Assembly (NCBI GenBank): GCA_032164245.1
Contig: JAVMKO010000006.1
Coordinates: 1,441,001-1,505,000 of the forward strand
DNA: 64,000 nt
Reading direction: 5' to 3'
From: Sternotherus odoratus
Taxonomy: Eukaryota; Chordata; Testudines; Kinosternidae
In this document: positions 1-11,862 of the stretch, piece by piece
Layout of the letters: every line of letters begins with the position of its first letter
How positions within the stretch are numbered: the first letter of the stretch is position 1
The notes under the pieces: generated by a model
What the model saw: the letters and a program-made list of their open reading frames with translations, nothing else
What the model was told of the DNA's origin: nothing
The model's database searches: none
Made by a program: the position numbers and the translations under genes

Positions 1-1498
1 CAAGCACGGCAAAGCAAAACACAGAAATAGTCACATGACCAAAGACCACTTCAAATATGCTCATCATAGCATCCCATGTTTGGTACATGTCATTCCTCCT
101 AAACACGGGGGCTGTTTGATTTACTGCGGACAAAGACAAGCAATAAATAACTATAGACAGAGCTGCTATTGGTGTTCACATTTTCCATTCTGTCTGACTC
201 AAATAGTGTTATTGATTATTTGCATTATCGGTCGTGTCTCGCTGTTTTTAATCATGAATTAAAAGAAGAAGAGAACATGGTGTGAAATCCAGTTTGGTCA
301 GATGGTGGCCCGCGTCTCCAGGCTAAATCCTCTTTTATAAATCAGCCCCAGTTCTCCAGTGCGCGTGTCCTGGTGGCAGGTCAAAGACAACAGGGAACTT
401 TCAAACTTTCCTTAAGCCAGTGCTTGTGGAAGTTCCCTGTGAGACAGGCTCATTCTAATCTTATTTGTCATTTTCCTCTCGGAGAGGATGGAAGCAGTGG
501 GGAAACAATGCAGACATTTAGAAACTTGTTCATCTAATGTAGGTAGCTGCGTCAACTTCCTTTTAAATACAAAGGGTCCCAGTGCCCAACCCAGAGTTAT
601 GTTGTCATACTGATGTTTCTGCAGGGACAGAAAGGGTCACACAAACACAGGGTTAGTGATTCCAAGAGAAAAGGTGACTAGAGATGTACCTTGGCTGTGT
701 TCCCTATCACTCTGCCTTTGGCATATGGTCCTGAACAATAATGAAAAGGGAAGTTCAATTGTGACATTCACATTAAACAAGTACTCCTCTCTGGATTTGA
801 TAATGGTTACAAGTTTGGCTGGAGAGGGATAACCCGCCGCATATTCTCTGAAGGAAGCTAGAGAACATCATGGCTATGGAGCAAAAGTTCTTCTGTTTTT
901 CTGAAGTCGTATATAATGCATGCTTCCTTTGGAAACCTTTTCTTGCAAAGAGTGGATTCAATTTTTTATGTCTCGGAAACAAGAACTGTTTGAAACCAAT
1001 TTAAAAGTCATGTTTTTAAAAAGCCTCTTCCTCTACCTCTTCATTCACTTCTGATTTATCACCACCCTAGGTGAAATGTTACCTGTCTTGATAACACTAC
1101 ATCATGTGCTACAAATGACCTGTTCAATGTGTTTCATTCCAACACAGCACACCAAGTAACAAGCTGGAAAAATAAAATGGTTCTCTTGACGCTTTAGTGA
1201 GTAAGTTACTCTGGTAGGGGACGTGAGGTTGTAAGGACTGCATCATTATTCCTTGGGTAAAAAGAAAAGTCTAATGCCCCCTTACCACAGAAATAGTCCT
1301 AGTAACATTCACAATCACTTTTGTAGGGCTAGGTACTCAGTGGGTAGAATGGAAGCAATAATAAGATCTATTCTGTATGTATTCTCAGACCGTGCTCATC
1401 ACCATGGTATCTGAACACCGCATTTGCTCTTTAAGCAACTTTCTCTCATTCTGTCACCAGGAGTAGCGTATGCAGTGGAGTGTCTAGTTTTGGAATAG
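1..1498. other. Unannotated sequence, no gene seen
   Basis: I find no coding exon, RNA gene or dated repeat here. The open frames are short and have no recognisable domain. It is probably intronic or intergenic. Confidence 0.5.
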
Positions 1499-1531
1499 TG
1501 TGTGTGTGTGTGTCTGTCTGTGTGTGTGTGT
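1499..1531. repeat. (TG)n microsatellite
   Basis: A TG dinucleotide run interrupted by two TC steps. It is probably length-polymorphic. No function is implied. Confidence 0.9.
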
Positions 1532-1589
1532 TAGAGGAAAAATGGTCAGAGAACTTTGTACCTTACACTTGGAGTAGAAGGGGGAGAAG

Positions 1590-2330
1590 TTTGCGATGGT
1601 CCTTAGTTCCTGGGGATTTCATTCCATAGTCTGGACACTGACCCCTGAGAATGCTCTGTCTCCCACACAGACCAGCTTTATCCTTATGGTGCAGAGCATC
1701 GTGGTGCTAGAGGAGCAAAGCTGTCAACGGTAGCCTTCATCCTGGAGCATTAGTTGCTCATTAAGATTCCCTGGCCCAGGCCATTGGGCACCCCTAGGCC
1801 AGGTGAAGACCTTGAACGGTATTTGATATTCTCTGGGAAGGCAGGGTAGAGAGGACAGAACAGGTTTGGTTGTTCGCAGGAGCCAGTGTTGCTGAGGGGA
1901 CTTGTTGCAGCGTTCTGTACCATTTGGCGTTTCCTAAGTACTGAAGGCTTCATTCCCAGGGATGGCACATTGCTGTAGGGCAGATGGGAGGTGACAAAGC
2001 ACGAATAACCGAGAATAGGTCGTCATCCGGCAGGATGCGGAGGAATCTCCAAGCCAGCGGAGTTGCCAGCACTCATGGATTCTGCTACATGAAAGCTTAG
2101 TGCCAGCAGGGACTCCAGAGGGCTCATAAGCTACAGATGGAATTGAACAATTCACTCCCTCCTGGCTGCAAACTCTTCAGAGTGCTGTCCTCTGCCACCA
2201 GCCTCCCCTCTGTCTGGTGATGGGTGTAAGATCCGTGAGCGGGCCACTGCTAGCCATCTGTTAAGAGTGGGAATACACACTTTGCACAAGATGTTCTCCA
2301 AAGCCTGAGCACAGTCAGATAGGCCGGGAG
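1590..2330. other. Possible old interspersed repeat, unclassified
   Basis: The wording of this stretch (a 'front' with TCATTCCATAGTCTGG, then CCTGGCCCAGGCCATTG, then a CATTCCCAGGGATGGCACA block) resembles a diverged repeat I associate with reptile genomes, but I cannot name the family with confidence. No TSD or terminal repeat is visible. Both strands have only short open frames, so I do not call a gene. Confidence 0.3.
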
Positions 2331-2430
2331 CTTGTGCCGTTAATTTTTAAAGAGTTGTCTGTTCTCTCCTGGCACCTCTAAGTGCTGCTCCCTCCATACT
2401 ACATGATCGGGTTGCCTGCTAGCATCTGCT

Positions 2431-2558
2431 TAGAGGTTCTAAGGCCAGGCTTGACAAATCTCTGGCTGGGATGAGTTAGTTGGGGATTGGTCCTGCTTGG
2501 AACAAGGGGTTGGACTAGATACCTCCTGAGGTCCCTTACAACCTTGAGATTCTATGAT
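2431..2558 (+). mobile_element. CR1 LINE 3' end (short, 5'-truncated)
   Basis: This is the terminal part of a CR1 retrotransposon: the end of the ORF2 frame (AAGGCCAGGCTTGACAAA), the GGTCCTGCTTGGAACAAGG block, and the terminal CTCCTGAGGTCCCTT...ATTCTATGATT octamer-type tail. The 5' truncation is typical of target-primed reverse transcription. It is the sense version of the minus-strand tails at 8195, 8535, 53455 and 56534. Confidence 0.9.
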
Positions 2559-4502
2559 TTGGTGAGTGGTGCAGTGGCTACTGGGGAGGCATTTCTTGTC
2601 ACCCCAGAATATTCATGGGGTCCTGGAGTCCCCAATTCAGGAAAAGATCCCCTCTGAGCATCGCATGTAGCACATGCTGAAGACAAGTGATTTTCAGATT
2701 CAGAGCCAAAGACAGTGAAGCAGTCCAAGGTAATGTTTATACTATGGTGTTTAGTGCATAACAATTCACATTAATAGGAAACATTTTAAGATCTCCCTTC
2801 CCTGACAGGTGTTGTCCATAGAAAGGTTAGAGCTCCATTGAAAGTTTCCCCTGGGTCCGAATGTGACCAACCAAACCAGCCAGGAGCATTCTTTGCTTTC
2901 GGCAGTACTATAAATTCTGGTGAACTGAATATGGATCTGCTGTAGCAATCTAATATTTATTCAGAATCATGCACAATAAAGCATTTATGAGTCTTTTAAA
3001 ATGCTAAATTGTCTCAAGACAAGGTAAACATTGCTGTTTTATAACCTGAATTATAATGAATATCTGCTTTGGAAAATAAGAGATGAAAATGGAGGTCTTT
3101 CAAGCAGAGTAATGACTCACCTCCCGCATATTGGTTTACAAGTCATTTTAATCCATCGCCAGTTTATTACTCAGCTACTGACCACACCAGAGCAGTGCTG
3201 GCTGGTAGAAGGAGACGTGTGAAGAAGCCCCTTGGTATCATAGTTGGAATTCAGGGTTGTATTTAAATGAAACTAGTGTCCAGACAGCTAAAGGTCTCAA
3301 ACACCAAATCACCTTCTGGAGTAGTTCAAGGAATTTAGAGAAGGGTTTATTTAGAGGCTATTTCTCCCCTTGGTTTCTATCTTCAGCCTAAAGGAAGGGG
3401 GCGGAGACCCAGCCAGCTTGGGGTTGATGTGTTTGCTCTTCTTTCTGCTGCAGAGATACCGGCGAGGTTGGGGTGGCAACTCCTGTCCTTGTCCCATGGA
3501 CCTGTGACAGGATGAGGCTCGTTAATGGCCAGGGATATTGGGATGGGGAAATTAAGATGGAGGGGGTAGAAAAATGTAATCTAGTGGTTCTCAATCCCCT
3601 AAGAAGAAGAGACAAGCCAAGGAAGTACTGATAGAACTCCAGCGAGTAGGGAAAGCCAGGTGTAGAGCGACTGAACTAGACAGAGACCATGTCACAATGT
3701 GACTAGCCGGTCCAACATGCCTCCCACCCTGGCAGAACGTAACACTGGCTAGAGGATTTTACTGCCGTTCAGTAAATGCATGAACCCTGGGCTAAGCCTG
3801 GACAATTTCATCCCAAACACAGAGCTTCTCCCAAAGTTTTCACGGGGTTGTTATGTAAAAATGGCACTAAAATAGCAGCCTCCAGTGGATCCTTTAGTGC
3901 TGTGTTTGGAAACGCTATAATAATAGTGTGTTAGAGGGGCTGGTAGTGGAAATGTAGCTAGACTACTAACTACAACATCATGAGCAATGCCTCTATAACA
4001 ATGCTTTATAATTAGTTGCTTTTATTAGACATTATAGTTTTGCTCAAGTTTAATAACAATTTGAATTTAATTACATCTCCTGTTCAGTAGCTAGATTATA
4101 TGCAAAAGATCCTGCAATTTACGCTAACTGGCAGGATTGCTGTAGATGTCTGCTCTTCTTCTGCCCAGGGTACTGACTCATTACTGAAATAATTCAGCAA
4201 CAATTGATGTTTGGATATTGGTGTCTAAATAAGAATAATGGCTTCAGACAAGTGTCTCGTTCGTAGCTCTGAAGTGCTGCCCATAGAAACAAAGTGAACC
4301 ATGATAGAAGATGCCCAATGATTGAACATTGGCAGCCATGTAAAAGGGGGATGTTTAAGAACTTACCATAAGAAAATACAAGGTCTCCGTCCTCTTGCTC
4401 TTTGGAGAATTTCTTGGCTCTGTGATGCAATGTTCTACGATGCCTCATGCAACCCTGAGAGGTGCACCATGTACACATGAGGATGGGCTGGGGGATCAGG
4501 CT
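2559..4502. other. Unannotated sequence
   Basis: No recognisable gene or dated repeat. The stretch 3950-4100 is AT-rich. The direct left flank of the CR1 fragment (4395-4502) is open in frame with the CR1 tail, but this is a chance fusion of host sequence to CR1 codons. Confidence 0.5.
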
Positions 4503-4982
4503 GTGATAGAGGTATATAAAATTATGAGTGGTGTGGAAGAAGTAAATAAGGAAAAGTTATTTACTTGTTCCCAAAATAGAAGAACTAGGGGCCACTCAAT
4601 GAAATTGGCGTGCAGCAGGTTTAAAACAAATAAAAGGAAGTTCTTCTTCACGCAGCGCACAGTCAACCTGTGGAACTCCTTACCTGAGGAGGCTGTGAAG
4701 GCTAGGACTATAACAGGGTTTAAAAGAGAGCTGGATAAATTCATGGAGGCTAAGTCCATAAATGGCTATTAGCCGGGATGGGTAATGAATGGTGTCCCTA
4801 GCCTCTGTCTGTCAGAGGGGGGTGATGGATGGCAGGAGAGAGATCGCTCGATCATACCTGTTAGGTTCACTCACTCCGGGGCACCTGGCATTGGCCACTG
4901 TCGGTAGACAGGATGCTGGGCTAGATGGACCTTTGGTCTGACCCAGTATGGCCGTTCTTATGTTCTTATGTTATGTTCTTAT
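4503..4982 (+). mobile_element. CR1 LINE 3' fragment, young copy
   Basis: It holds the last ~90 codons of CR1 ORF2 (stop at 4770-4772), the 3' UTR with the ATGGACCTTTGGTCTGACCC block, and a TTCTTATG-type terminal repeat. By eye the part up to the tail differs from 14085-14540 by four substitutions, all transitions, over about 450 bases, plus one small indel in the tail. The two copies therefore belong to the same recent subfamily. The 5' end is truncated at about 4503. No clear TSD is visible, as is common for CR1. Confidence 0.93.
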
Positions 4983-7900
4983 TGGGGGAGCTGGTTGTGT
5001 TGGTTCAAGTTGCCTTCCCGGCCCTGGAAGAAAGGTGCGTATCCCTGTGACGTTTCTAGGTCTGGCTGTCAGCTGCCTGTCTGCAGGCTCACCTGTAACC
5101 TCACCTGGAGTCATTCCGGAGGGGCGCAAGGCCACTTTTCAAAGCCAATCTTCCAGGCTGCCCACAAAGTCCAGATCTCCTAGTACAACCACACCCTCCG
5201 CCAGTGCCCTTACTTCCCTCCCCACTGGCTCCCATCCTCTGGAGCTTCTCAGCCCCTGGATGGAGGCTGGGAATCATTTATCCCCCCTCCTGCTCCACAG
5301 GGAACCTCAGTGGATCACACTTCTGCCCATAACACCTCTGCACCACCCCACGAGCTGAGCGTAACCAGAGCAACAAGCTTCCCCAGCTCAGCAAAGCCCT
5401 GGCTTCATAAAAGTCATTCCCTGCACCCCCATTTCTATCAGTAGCCCAAGGAGCTGGTTTCATTTTCCCCTCCCAACCCATTCATCCCCCCATTCCCAAT
5501 AAGGTGTCTGGGTAATTCAGCTTCTCTCTTCTGATGTACATAATTTTGTATTTATCAACAATGCATTCCAGGCTATCCTGTTGCTTAGGCCCTGATTCAT
5601 AAACAGTTTCAATTTCAATAAATCGGCATTTTTGACAAAACGAACTTGGCAAGCATTTCCCAGCTTGTTCTAGTTAGGTTCCTAATTGCAGTTTCTCACA
5701 GGAGGCCACAGAGGATTTGAAGAGAATCGTTCTCCATTTGTAAAACTGCAGAAAAAAACTCAAAGAAATATTTGAACTTGGAATTTCTTATGAAAAGCTG
5801 AAATATTTACCTTTAAAACTAAAAGGCTAATTCTTCTGTCTCGGGTTCTCTCTCTCAGCACTCCACCCCAATGGGGCTTTCATTGTCCTGTCTGAACAGA
5901 GTGACAGCCACCCATCTACATACAGCCAACAAGAACAGTGCATGATTTATTTCCTACATTCACGTTCTAGCAAATATTTTATAAGCTACAAAATTGGGTG
6001 ATACGTGCCTCTAATTTTTCCGTCTCACAGGAAGGTGCCCTGTCCTCCACCCCAATAAGATGCTCTTTTACAGAACAACCTGTTTCCCTTCAGCTCTGAA
6101 CATTAGAGCTGAAAATATGCCTGTGCTTAGTACTTCTAACACACGGGTTTAGAGGCCGCAGGCTGTTAGGGGAAGGCTGTTAAGTGAGTTAGCTGATAAT
6201 TTCTACAAGGCTCCAATCCACTTCTGTCTCTTCAAACACAACCTACTTAATTGTGATGATGGGCGGTCCACACTTCGATACCTCTCTACTATCCTTGTTA
6301 GCTTTCTCAGCTAGACTCGGGTGTTTGTTCCCTCATTAGAGCTTTTAAAATATCTTCACTGACATTTCCCTGGATGCTGTTAGAATTTTACTGCATGCAT
6401 CGAGCTGCAGCTTGAGAGGTTCCTGGGGTCAAAATGTATCCTTGCTCTCTTCTTTTATGTGGCCTTTTCAATTTCTCCATGATCAGTTTCCAGATCATTG
6501 GTAAATGTTGTAGCCATTTCAGTGTCTGAAATGTATTCTGGGGAGCTTTTATACTGAGTTTACAGACTGCATGCAAACAAGCAAATGTTCATGATCGGTC
6601 CCCCGTGGTGTGATGTACAATCAAAGTTAGTATTTTGTTCTCTGGGGTAAAATACAATTATCATAAGCTATTGGAGCAAACTTTGTAATATCTCAAGGTA
6701 TCTCCTGTGAAAACTGTTCAGTTTCTGCATTAATAAAGCCCAACCTGTATAACAAACATATCATGGTACACTGTTAGCCAGTGAGTATCCCTGTATGAGG
6801 TGTAAAACAGCTGTTTCACCAGCACTAAATCACCAGACACACACACATACAGGGGAAAGTTTGACTATGACCCTTGGAGTTAGATCCCCAGGTCTAGCTG
6901 TGCTGGGGGACAGTGGATCTAATGTAGATCCACTGTCTACATTACTGCCTAAGGGTCAATCCAAGTTACCTCAGCTGGAGTGTTCAGCTAGGATCCAGTC
7001 TGTCAGCCAGATCATACGCTGACTCCACCACCTCGGCCTTAGACACCTTAGATTTGAGGACGAGTGAGTGACGTACGGGCTGGTTTGCTGCACATTCCTG
7101 TGTAGCTATGGCCAATGCTGGATTTGCATGTGTTTGATTTCATTCCCCTTAGATTCAGGGAAATAATTAAAGTGGGCAGGAGATGATTTTAGTCTGAGTC
7201 TGTGATTAGAGAAGCCTGCTCACCCTGGAGAGAATGAAATTTCCCATAATCTCTAGGCTGCTTCCAAACCTGAGGGTGATTTTGATGGTGTGCATGAAAA
7301 ACAAATGTCTCAGGCAAGGCTTTTAAAAAATCTAAATGTGGCCACACCTTCCTGTTTCTTTAGGAATCTGCCTCTCTGTGTGTTTATTCACAGTCTTGGA
7401 GTAGAAGAGGAGCAGGAAGTGTATCCGATGTGAGTTGTAATGGACTTTTCATCAGAGATCTCAGCTCTAACAAACAAGGTTCCAGACATGCATAACAGAC
7501 AAACACAGCCCTCTGCTTGCTCATGAGAATCACCTCTGACTTCTTTTTTTGGCTGTTACTTTTGAAATGTATTTTACTTGTGATACAAGCTCTGACCATG
7601 TAGCTTCCCAGGATCACCTTTTCCCTAAGAAGGACACTTCAGGAAACTGGAGAGTTTTAGTGAGAGCAAAACAAAACACTTTACCCTTAGCTTCCATCCT
7701 TTGCAATAAAATCCTGGGGATCTTTAGAACTGTCATTTACAAATCTGTCTCCTCCTGAATTCTCATCCAGCGTGGTAGCAGTCTGCTCCTCAGGGACCAC
7801 CAGGGTAGGAGTGGATAGATTTTAAATTGGAAGGTGTAACTTCTAAAGAGAGACTTAGCATTTCTGAGATCATTATTTTGAGGACTAGATGGATGGATAA

Positions 7901-8194
7901 TAAGACACTCTGCAGTATGCAGAATTCCTCAGTAAATTATCTTTCTGAAGGTGTCTCTTAATTAAAAGGGCACCCATCCTGAACCCAGCATATTTTAAAC
8001 TAACGTCAGTCTTGAAGAGCTGCTGGCTTCTCCTGGAGACTTGTGAAAAAATTTCCATTTCCAAACCACTGTCTTTCTATTCCAGGAATTTTCTATATTT
8101 ATTTTCTATTCTTCTTAAAGAAATATCTCATCATACACTAAGTATTACTTGGGAAATTAGGAAGACAGTAGCATGTTAGAATTGCAGAGCTGTT
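4983..8194. other. Unannotated sequence with one short palindrome
   Basis: No gene or dated repeat seen. A perfect 12-bp inverted repeat with a 5-nt spacer lies at 6909-6937 (GACAGTGGATCT / AGATCCACTGTC). A short CA-rich run lies near 6838-6850. Confidence 0.5.
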
Positions 8195-8306
8195 CATAGA
8201 ATCCTAGAATATCAGAGTTAGAAAGGACCTCAGGAGGTATCTAGTCCAACCCCCTGCTCAAAGCAGGACCAACCCCAACTAAATCATCCCAGCCTGTTGC
8301 CAAGAC
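8195..8306 (-). mobile_element. CR1 LINE 3' tail
   Basis: Read on the minus strand it ends in the CR1 ATTCTATG-type tail (CATAGAATCCTAGAATATCA on the plus strand), preceded by the TCTAGTCCAACCCCCTGCTC block. Only about 110 bases survive, so it is a severely 5'-truncated insertion. Confidence 0.9.
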
Positions 8307-8534
8307 ATAGTGCTAACCGCTAATTTCATGGGTAGTGCCTGGCTTCCCACACCTGGGTCCTGTTGAGCTTTGAAATTCAAAGATACCTTAGATTCCTGTT
8401 AGTATCTGTCCTTTTATTCATTCTTTTACCCCACATATGATTAGTCCCTTATAAAACATTGGGTGGGCCCATGCACATTGGTAAAGCATTGCTATATCAT
8501 ATCAGACATACCAATTTTTGTAAACAGATTATAT

Positions 8535-11335
8535 CATAGAATCATAGAACATAAGGGTTGGAAGAGACCTCAAGAGGTCAACTAGTCCAGCTCCCTGCTC
8601 AAAGCAGGACCAATCCCCAACTAAATCATCCCAGCCAGGGCTTTGTCAAGACAGGCCTTAAAAACCTCTAAGGAAGAAGATTCCACCACCTTCCTAGGGA
8701 ACCCATTTCAGTGCTTCACCACCCTCCTCATGAAATAGTGTTTCCGAATATCCAACCTAGACCTCTCCCACTGCAACTTAAGACCGTTACTCCTTGATCT
8801 GTCATCTGCTACCACTGAGAACAGTCTAGCTCCATCCTCTTTGGAATCCCCTTTCAGGTACTTGAAGGCTGCTACCAAATCGCCCCTGACTCTTCTCCTC
8901 GCTCTTTTCGTCTGCAGACTAAACAATCTCGGTTCCCTCAGCCTCTCCTCATAAGTCATGTGCCCCAGCCCCCCAATCCTTTTTGTTGCCCTCCTCTGGA
9001 CTCTGTCCCATTTGTCCACATCCCTTCTGTAGTGGGGAGCTCAAAAATGGACAAACTAATCTAAATGTGGCCTCACAACTGCCAAATAGAGGGGAATAAC
9101 GACTTCCCTTGATCTGCTGGCAATGCTCCTACTAATGCAGCCCAAATGCCATTAGCCTTCTTGGTAACAAGGGCACACTGCTGACTCATATCCAGCTTCT
9201 CGTCCACTGTAATCCCCAGGTCCTTTTCTGCAGAACTGCTGCTTAACCACTCGGTCCCTAGTCTGTAGCAGTGTATGGGATTCTTCCATCCTAAATTCAG
9301 GACTCTGCGCTAGTCCTTGTTGAACCTCATCAGATTTCTTTTGGCCCAATCCTCCAATTGGTCTAGGCCATTTTTGACCCTATCCCTACCCTCCAGCATA
9401 TCTACCTCTCCCCTCAGCATAGTGTCATCTGTGAACTTGCTGAGGGTGAAATTCATCCCTTCAGTCAGATCATTAATGAAGATGTTGAACAAAACTAGCC
9501 CCAGGACTGATCCCTGGGATACTTCACTTCATATCGGCTGCCGACTAGAATCGAGCTGTTGATCACTACCCATTTTGCCCAACAATCTTGCCAGCTATCT
9601 ATCCATTTTATAATCCATTCATCCAATCCATACTTATTTAACATGCTAGCAAGAATACTGTGGGAGACCATATCAAAAGCTTTGCTAAAGTCAGTGTATC
9701 ATGACCATAGCTTTCCCCATATCCACAGATCCAGTTATCTCATCATAGAAGGCAATCAGGTTGGTCAAGCATGACTTGCCCTTGGTGAATCCATGCTGCC
9801 TGTTCCTGATCATCCATCTCCTCCAAGTGCTTAAAAATGGATTCCTTGAGGACCTGCTCCATGATTTTTCCATGGAATGAGGTGAGACTGAACGGTCTGT
9901 AGTTCTCCAGATTCTCCTGCTTCCCTTTTTTAAAGATGGGCACTACATTTGCCTTTTTCCAGTCATCCAGGACCTCCCCAGATTGCCACAAGTTTTCAAA
10001 GATAGTGGCCAATGGGTCTTCAATCACATAACCCAACTCCCTCATCACCCTCATATGCATTAGATCCGGACTAGTGGACTTGTGCATGTCCAGCTTTTCT
10101 AAATAGTCCTTAACCTGTTCTTTCACCACTGAGGGCTGCTCACCTCCTCCCCATGCTATGCTGCCCAGTGCAACAGTTTGGGAGCTGACCTTGTCCATGA
10201 AGACCACGGTAAAAAAAAACAACACCATTGAGTACTTCAGCTTTTTCCACATCATCCGTCACTAGGTTCCTCCCCATTTCAGTAAAGTTCCCACACTTTG
10301 CCTGATCACCTTGTTGTTGCTAAAATACCTGTAGAAATCCTTCTTGTTACCCTTCCAATCCCTTGCTAGCTGCAACTTGAATTGTGCTCTGGCCTTCCTT
10401 CATGCCCATCCCTGCATAATCAAGCAATATTTTAATACTCCTCTGTAGTCATCTGTCCAAGTTTCCACTTCTTGTCAGCTTCCTTTTTACTCATTGGGAT
10501 GGTTTGTTCCTGTGCCCTCAATAAGGATTCTTTAAAATACAGCCAGTTCTCCTGGACCCCTTTTCCCGTCATATTAGTCTCCCAGGGGATCTTGCCCATC
10601 AGTTCCCTGAGGGAGTCTGTCTGTCTGCTTTCCTGAAGTCCAGGGTCTGTATTTTTCTGCTTTCTCTTCTTCCTTTTATCAGAATCCTGAACTCGACCAT
10701 CTTATGGTCACCACTGCCTAGGTTCCCATCCACTTTTGCTTCCCCTACTATTTCTTCCCTGCATGTGAGCAGTAGGTCAAGAGGAGAACGGCCCCTTGTT
10801 GATTCCTCAACACTCTCCAAAAACTTCCTGGATTGTCTGTGCACCGCTGTATTGCTCTCCCAGCAGATGTCAGGGTGATTGAAATCCCCCATGAGTACCA
10901 GGGCCTATGATCTGGAAATTTCTGTTAATTGTCTGAAGAAAGCCTCGTCCACCTTACCTCCCTAGTCTGGTGTCTATAGCATACGCCCACCATGACATCA
11001 CCCTTGTTGCTCTGGCCTCTAAGCCTAACCCAAAGACTCTCAACAGGCTTTTCTCTAGTTTCATACTGGAGCTATGAGCAATCACACTGCTCCCTTAATA
11101 CAGTGCAACTCCCTGACCTTTTCTCCCCCACCTGTCCTTCCTGAACAGTTTATACCCATCCATGACAGTGCTCCAGTCATGTTATCCCACCAAGTCTCTG
11201 TTATTCCAATCACATCATAGTTCTTTGACTGTGCCAGGAATTCCACTTCTCCCTGCTTGTTTCCCAGGCTTCTTGAGTTTGTGTACAGGCACCTAAGATA
11301 ACTAGCCAATTGCCCTACTTTCTCATTGTATCACT
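8535..11335 (-). mobile_element. Nearly complete but decayed CR1 LINE (ORF2 with frameshifts)
   Basis: Broken ORF2 pieces occur in the correct order on the minus strand. Endonuclease start with NSRSLGNK and GITETWWDN (11082-11309). Endonuclease end with [12 protein letters not shown] and SGDHK (10599-10892). RT start with KSTSPDLMHMRV and PIFKKGKQENLENYRPFSLT (9743-10255). RT core with IFINDL and F-T-DD (9310-9492). C-terminal part with VQRRATKRIGGL (8708-9019). The 3' tail is at 8535. Several frameshifts and stops separate the pieces, so it cannot make a full enzyme. ORF1 is not seen, and the 5' end is lost near 11335. Confidence 0.92.
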
Positions 11336-11862
11336 TTACATAAAATTAAACAGCACTCTTCTTTAATTAGCAGTCACCATCTCTCTACATTTCTTCTGAA
11401 AAAGTAATTTTCAAATGTAATTTTCAAGCATCCCTCATTTAAAAGACTTGGGCCTTTGACCTTCACACTTAGAAATAATTCTCCTGTACCCTGAAAGCAA
11501 GTCAAGTATTTTTAGCAGAGAACACTTTACCAGTGCAAAATGATAAGGGAGACCAAATCTGGGCTCGTGATGAACATTGCTTGCTTCTGTGTGACCCTCA
11601 TATGGGAAGTAGGAGGTGTGAATAATGTACCATTCATCAATAGAGCTCCCGCGGTGAGGGGCAAGACACAGACCATACAGATCTGAATAGTTTCTATTCA
11701 CCTGCACCCCCAAACTCTTGGCCAACTTTCTTCAAACTTTGCAGTTACAAAAAAAATCTGGGCATTCTTCTTCAGTGATCCCATCTGCCCAATGGGCTCC
11801 TAGTAAATCACACACATAGAATCACTATGGATAGTAATTTCATGCTCTAATAAGAACATAAC
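11336..11862. other. Spacer between two opposed CR1 copies
   Basis: No gene or named repeat seen. At the right edge, 11851-11861 (TAAGAACATAA) is the exact reverse complement of the last 11 bases of the tail of the CR1 that follows (14550-14560). Confidence 0.5.

Noticed and set aside
4395..4772. 125-codon frame as one gene
   Set aside because: The first third is host flank fused by chance to the CR1 ORF2 tail that starts at about 4503.
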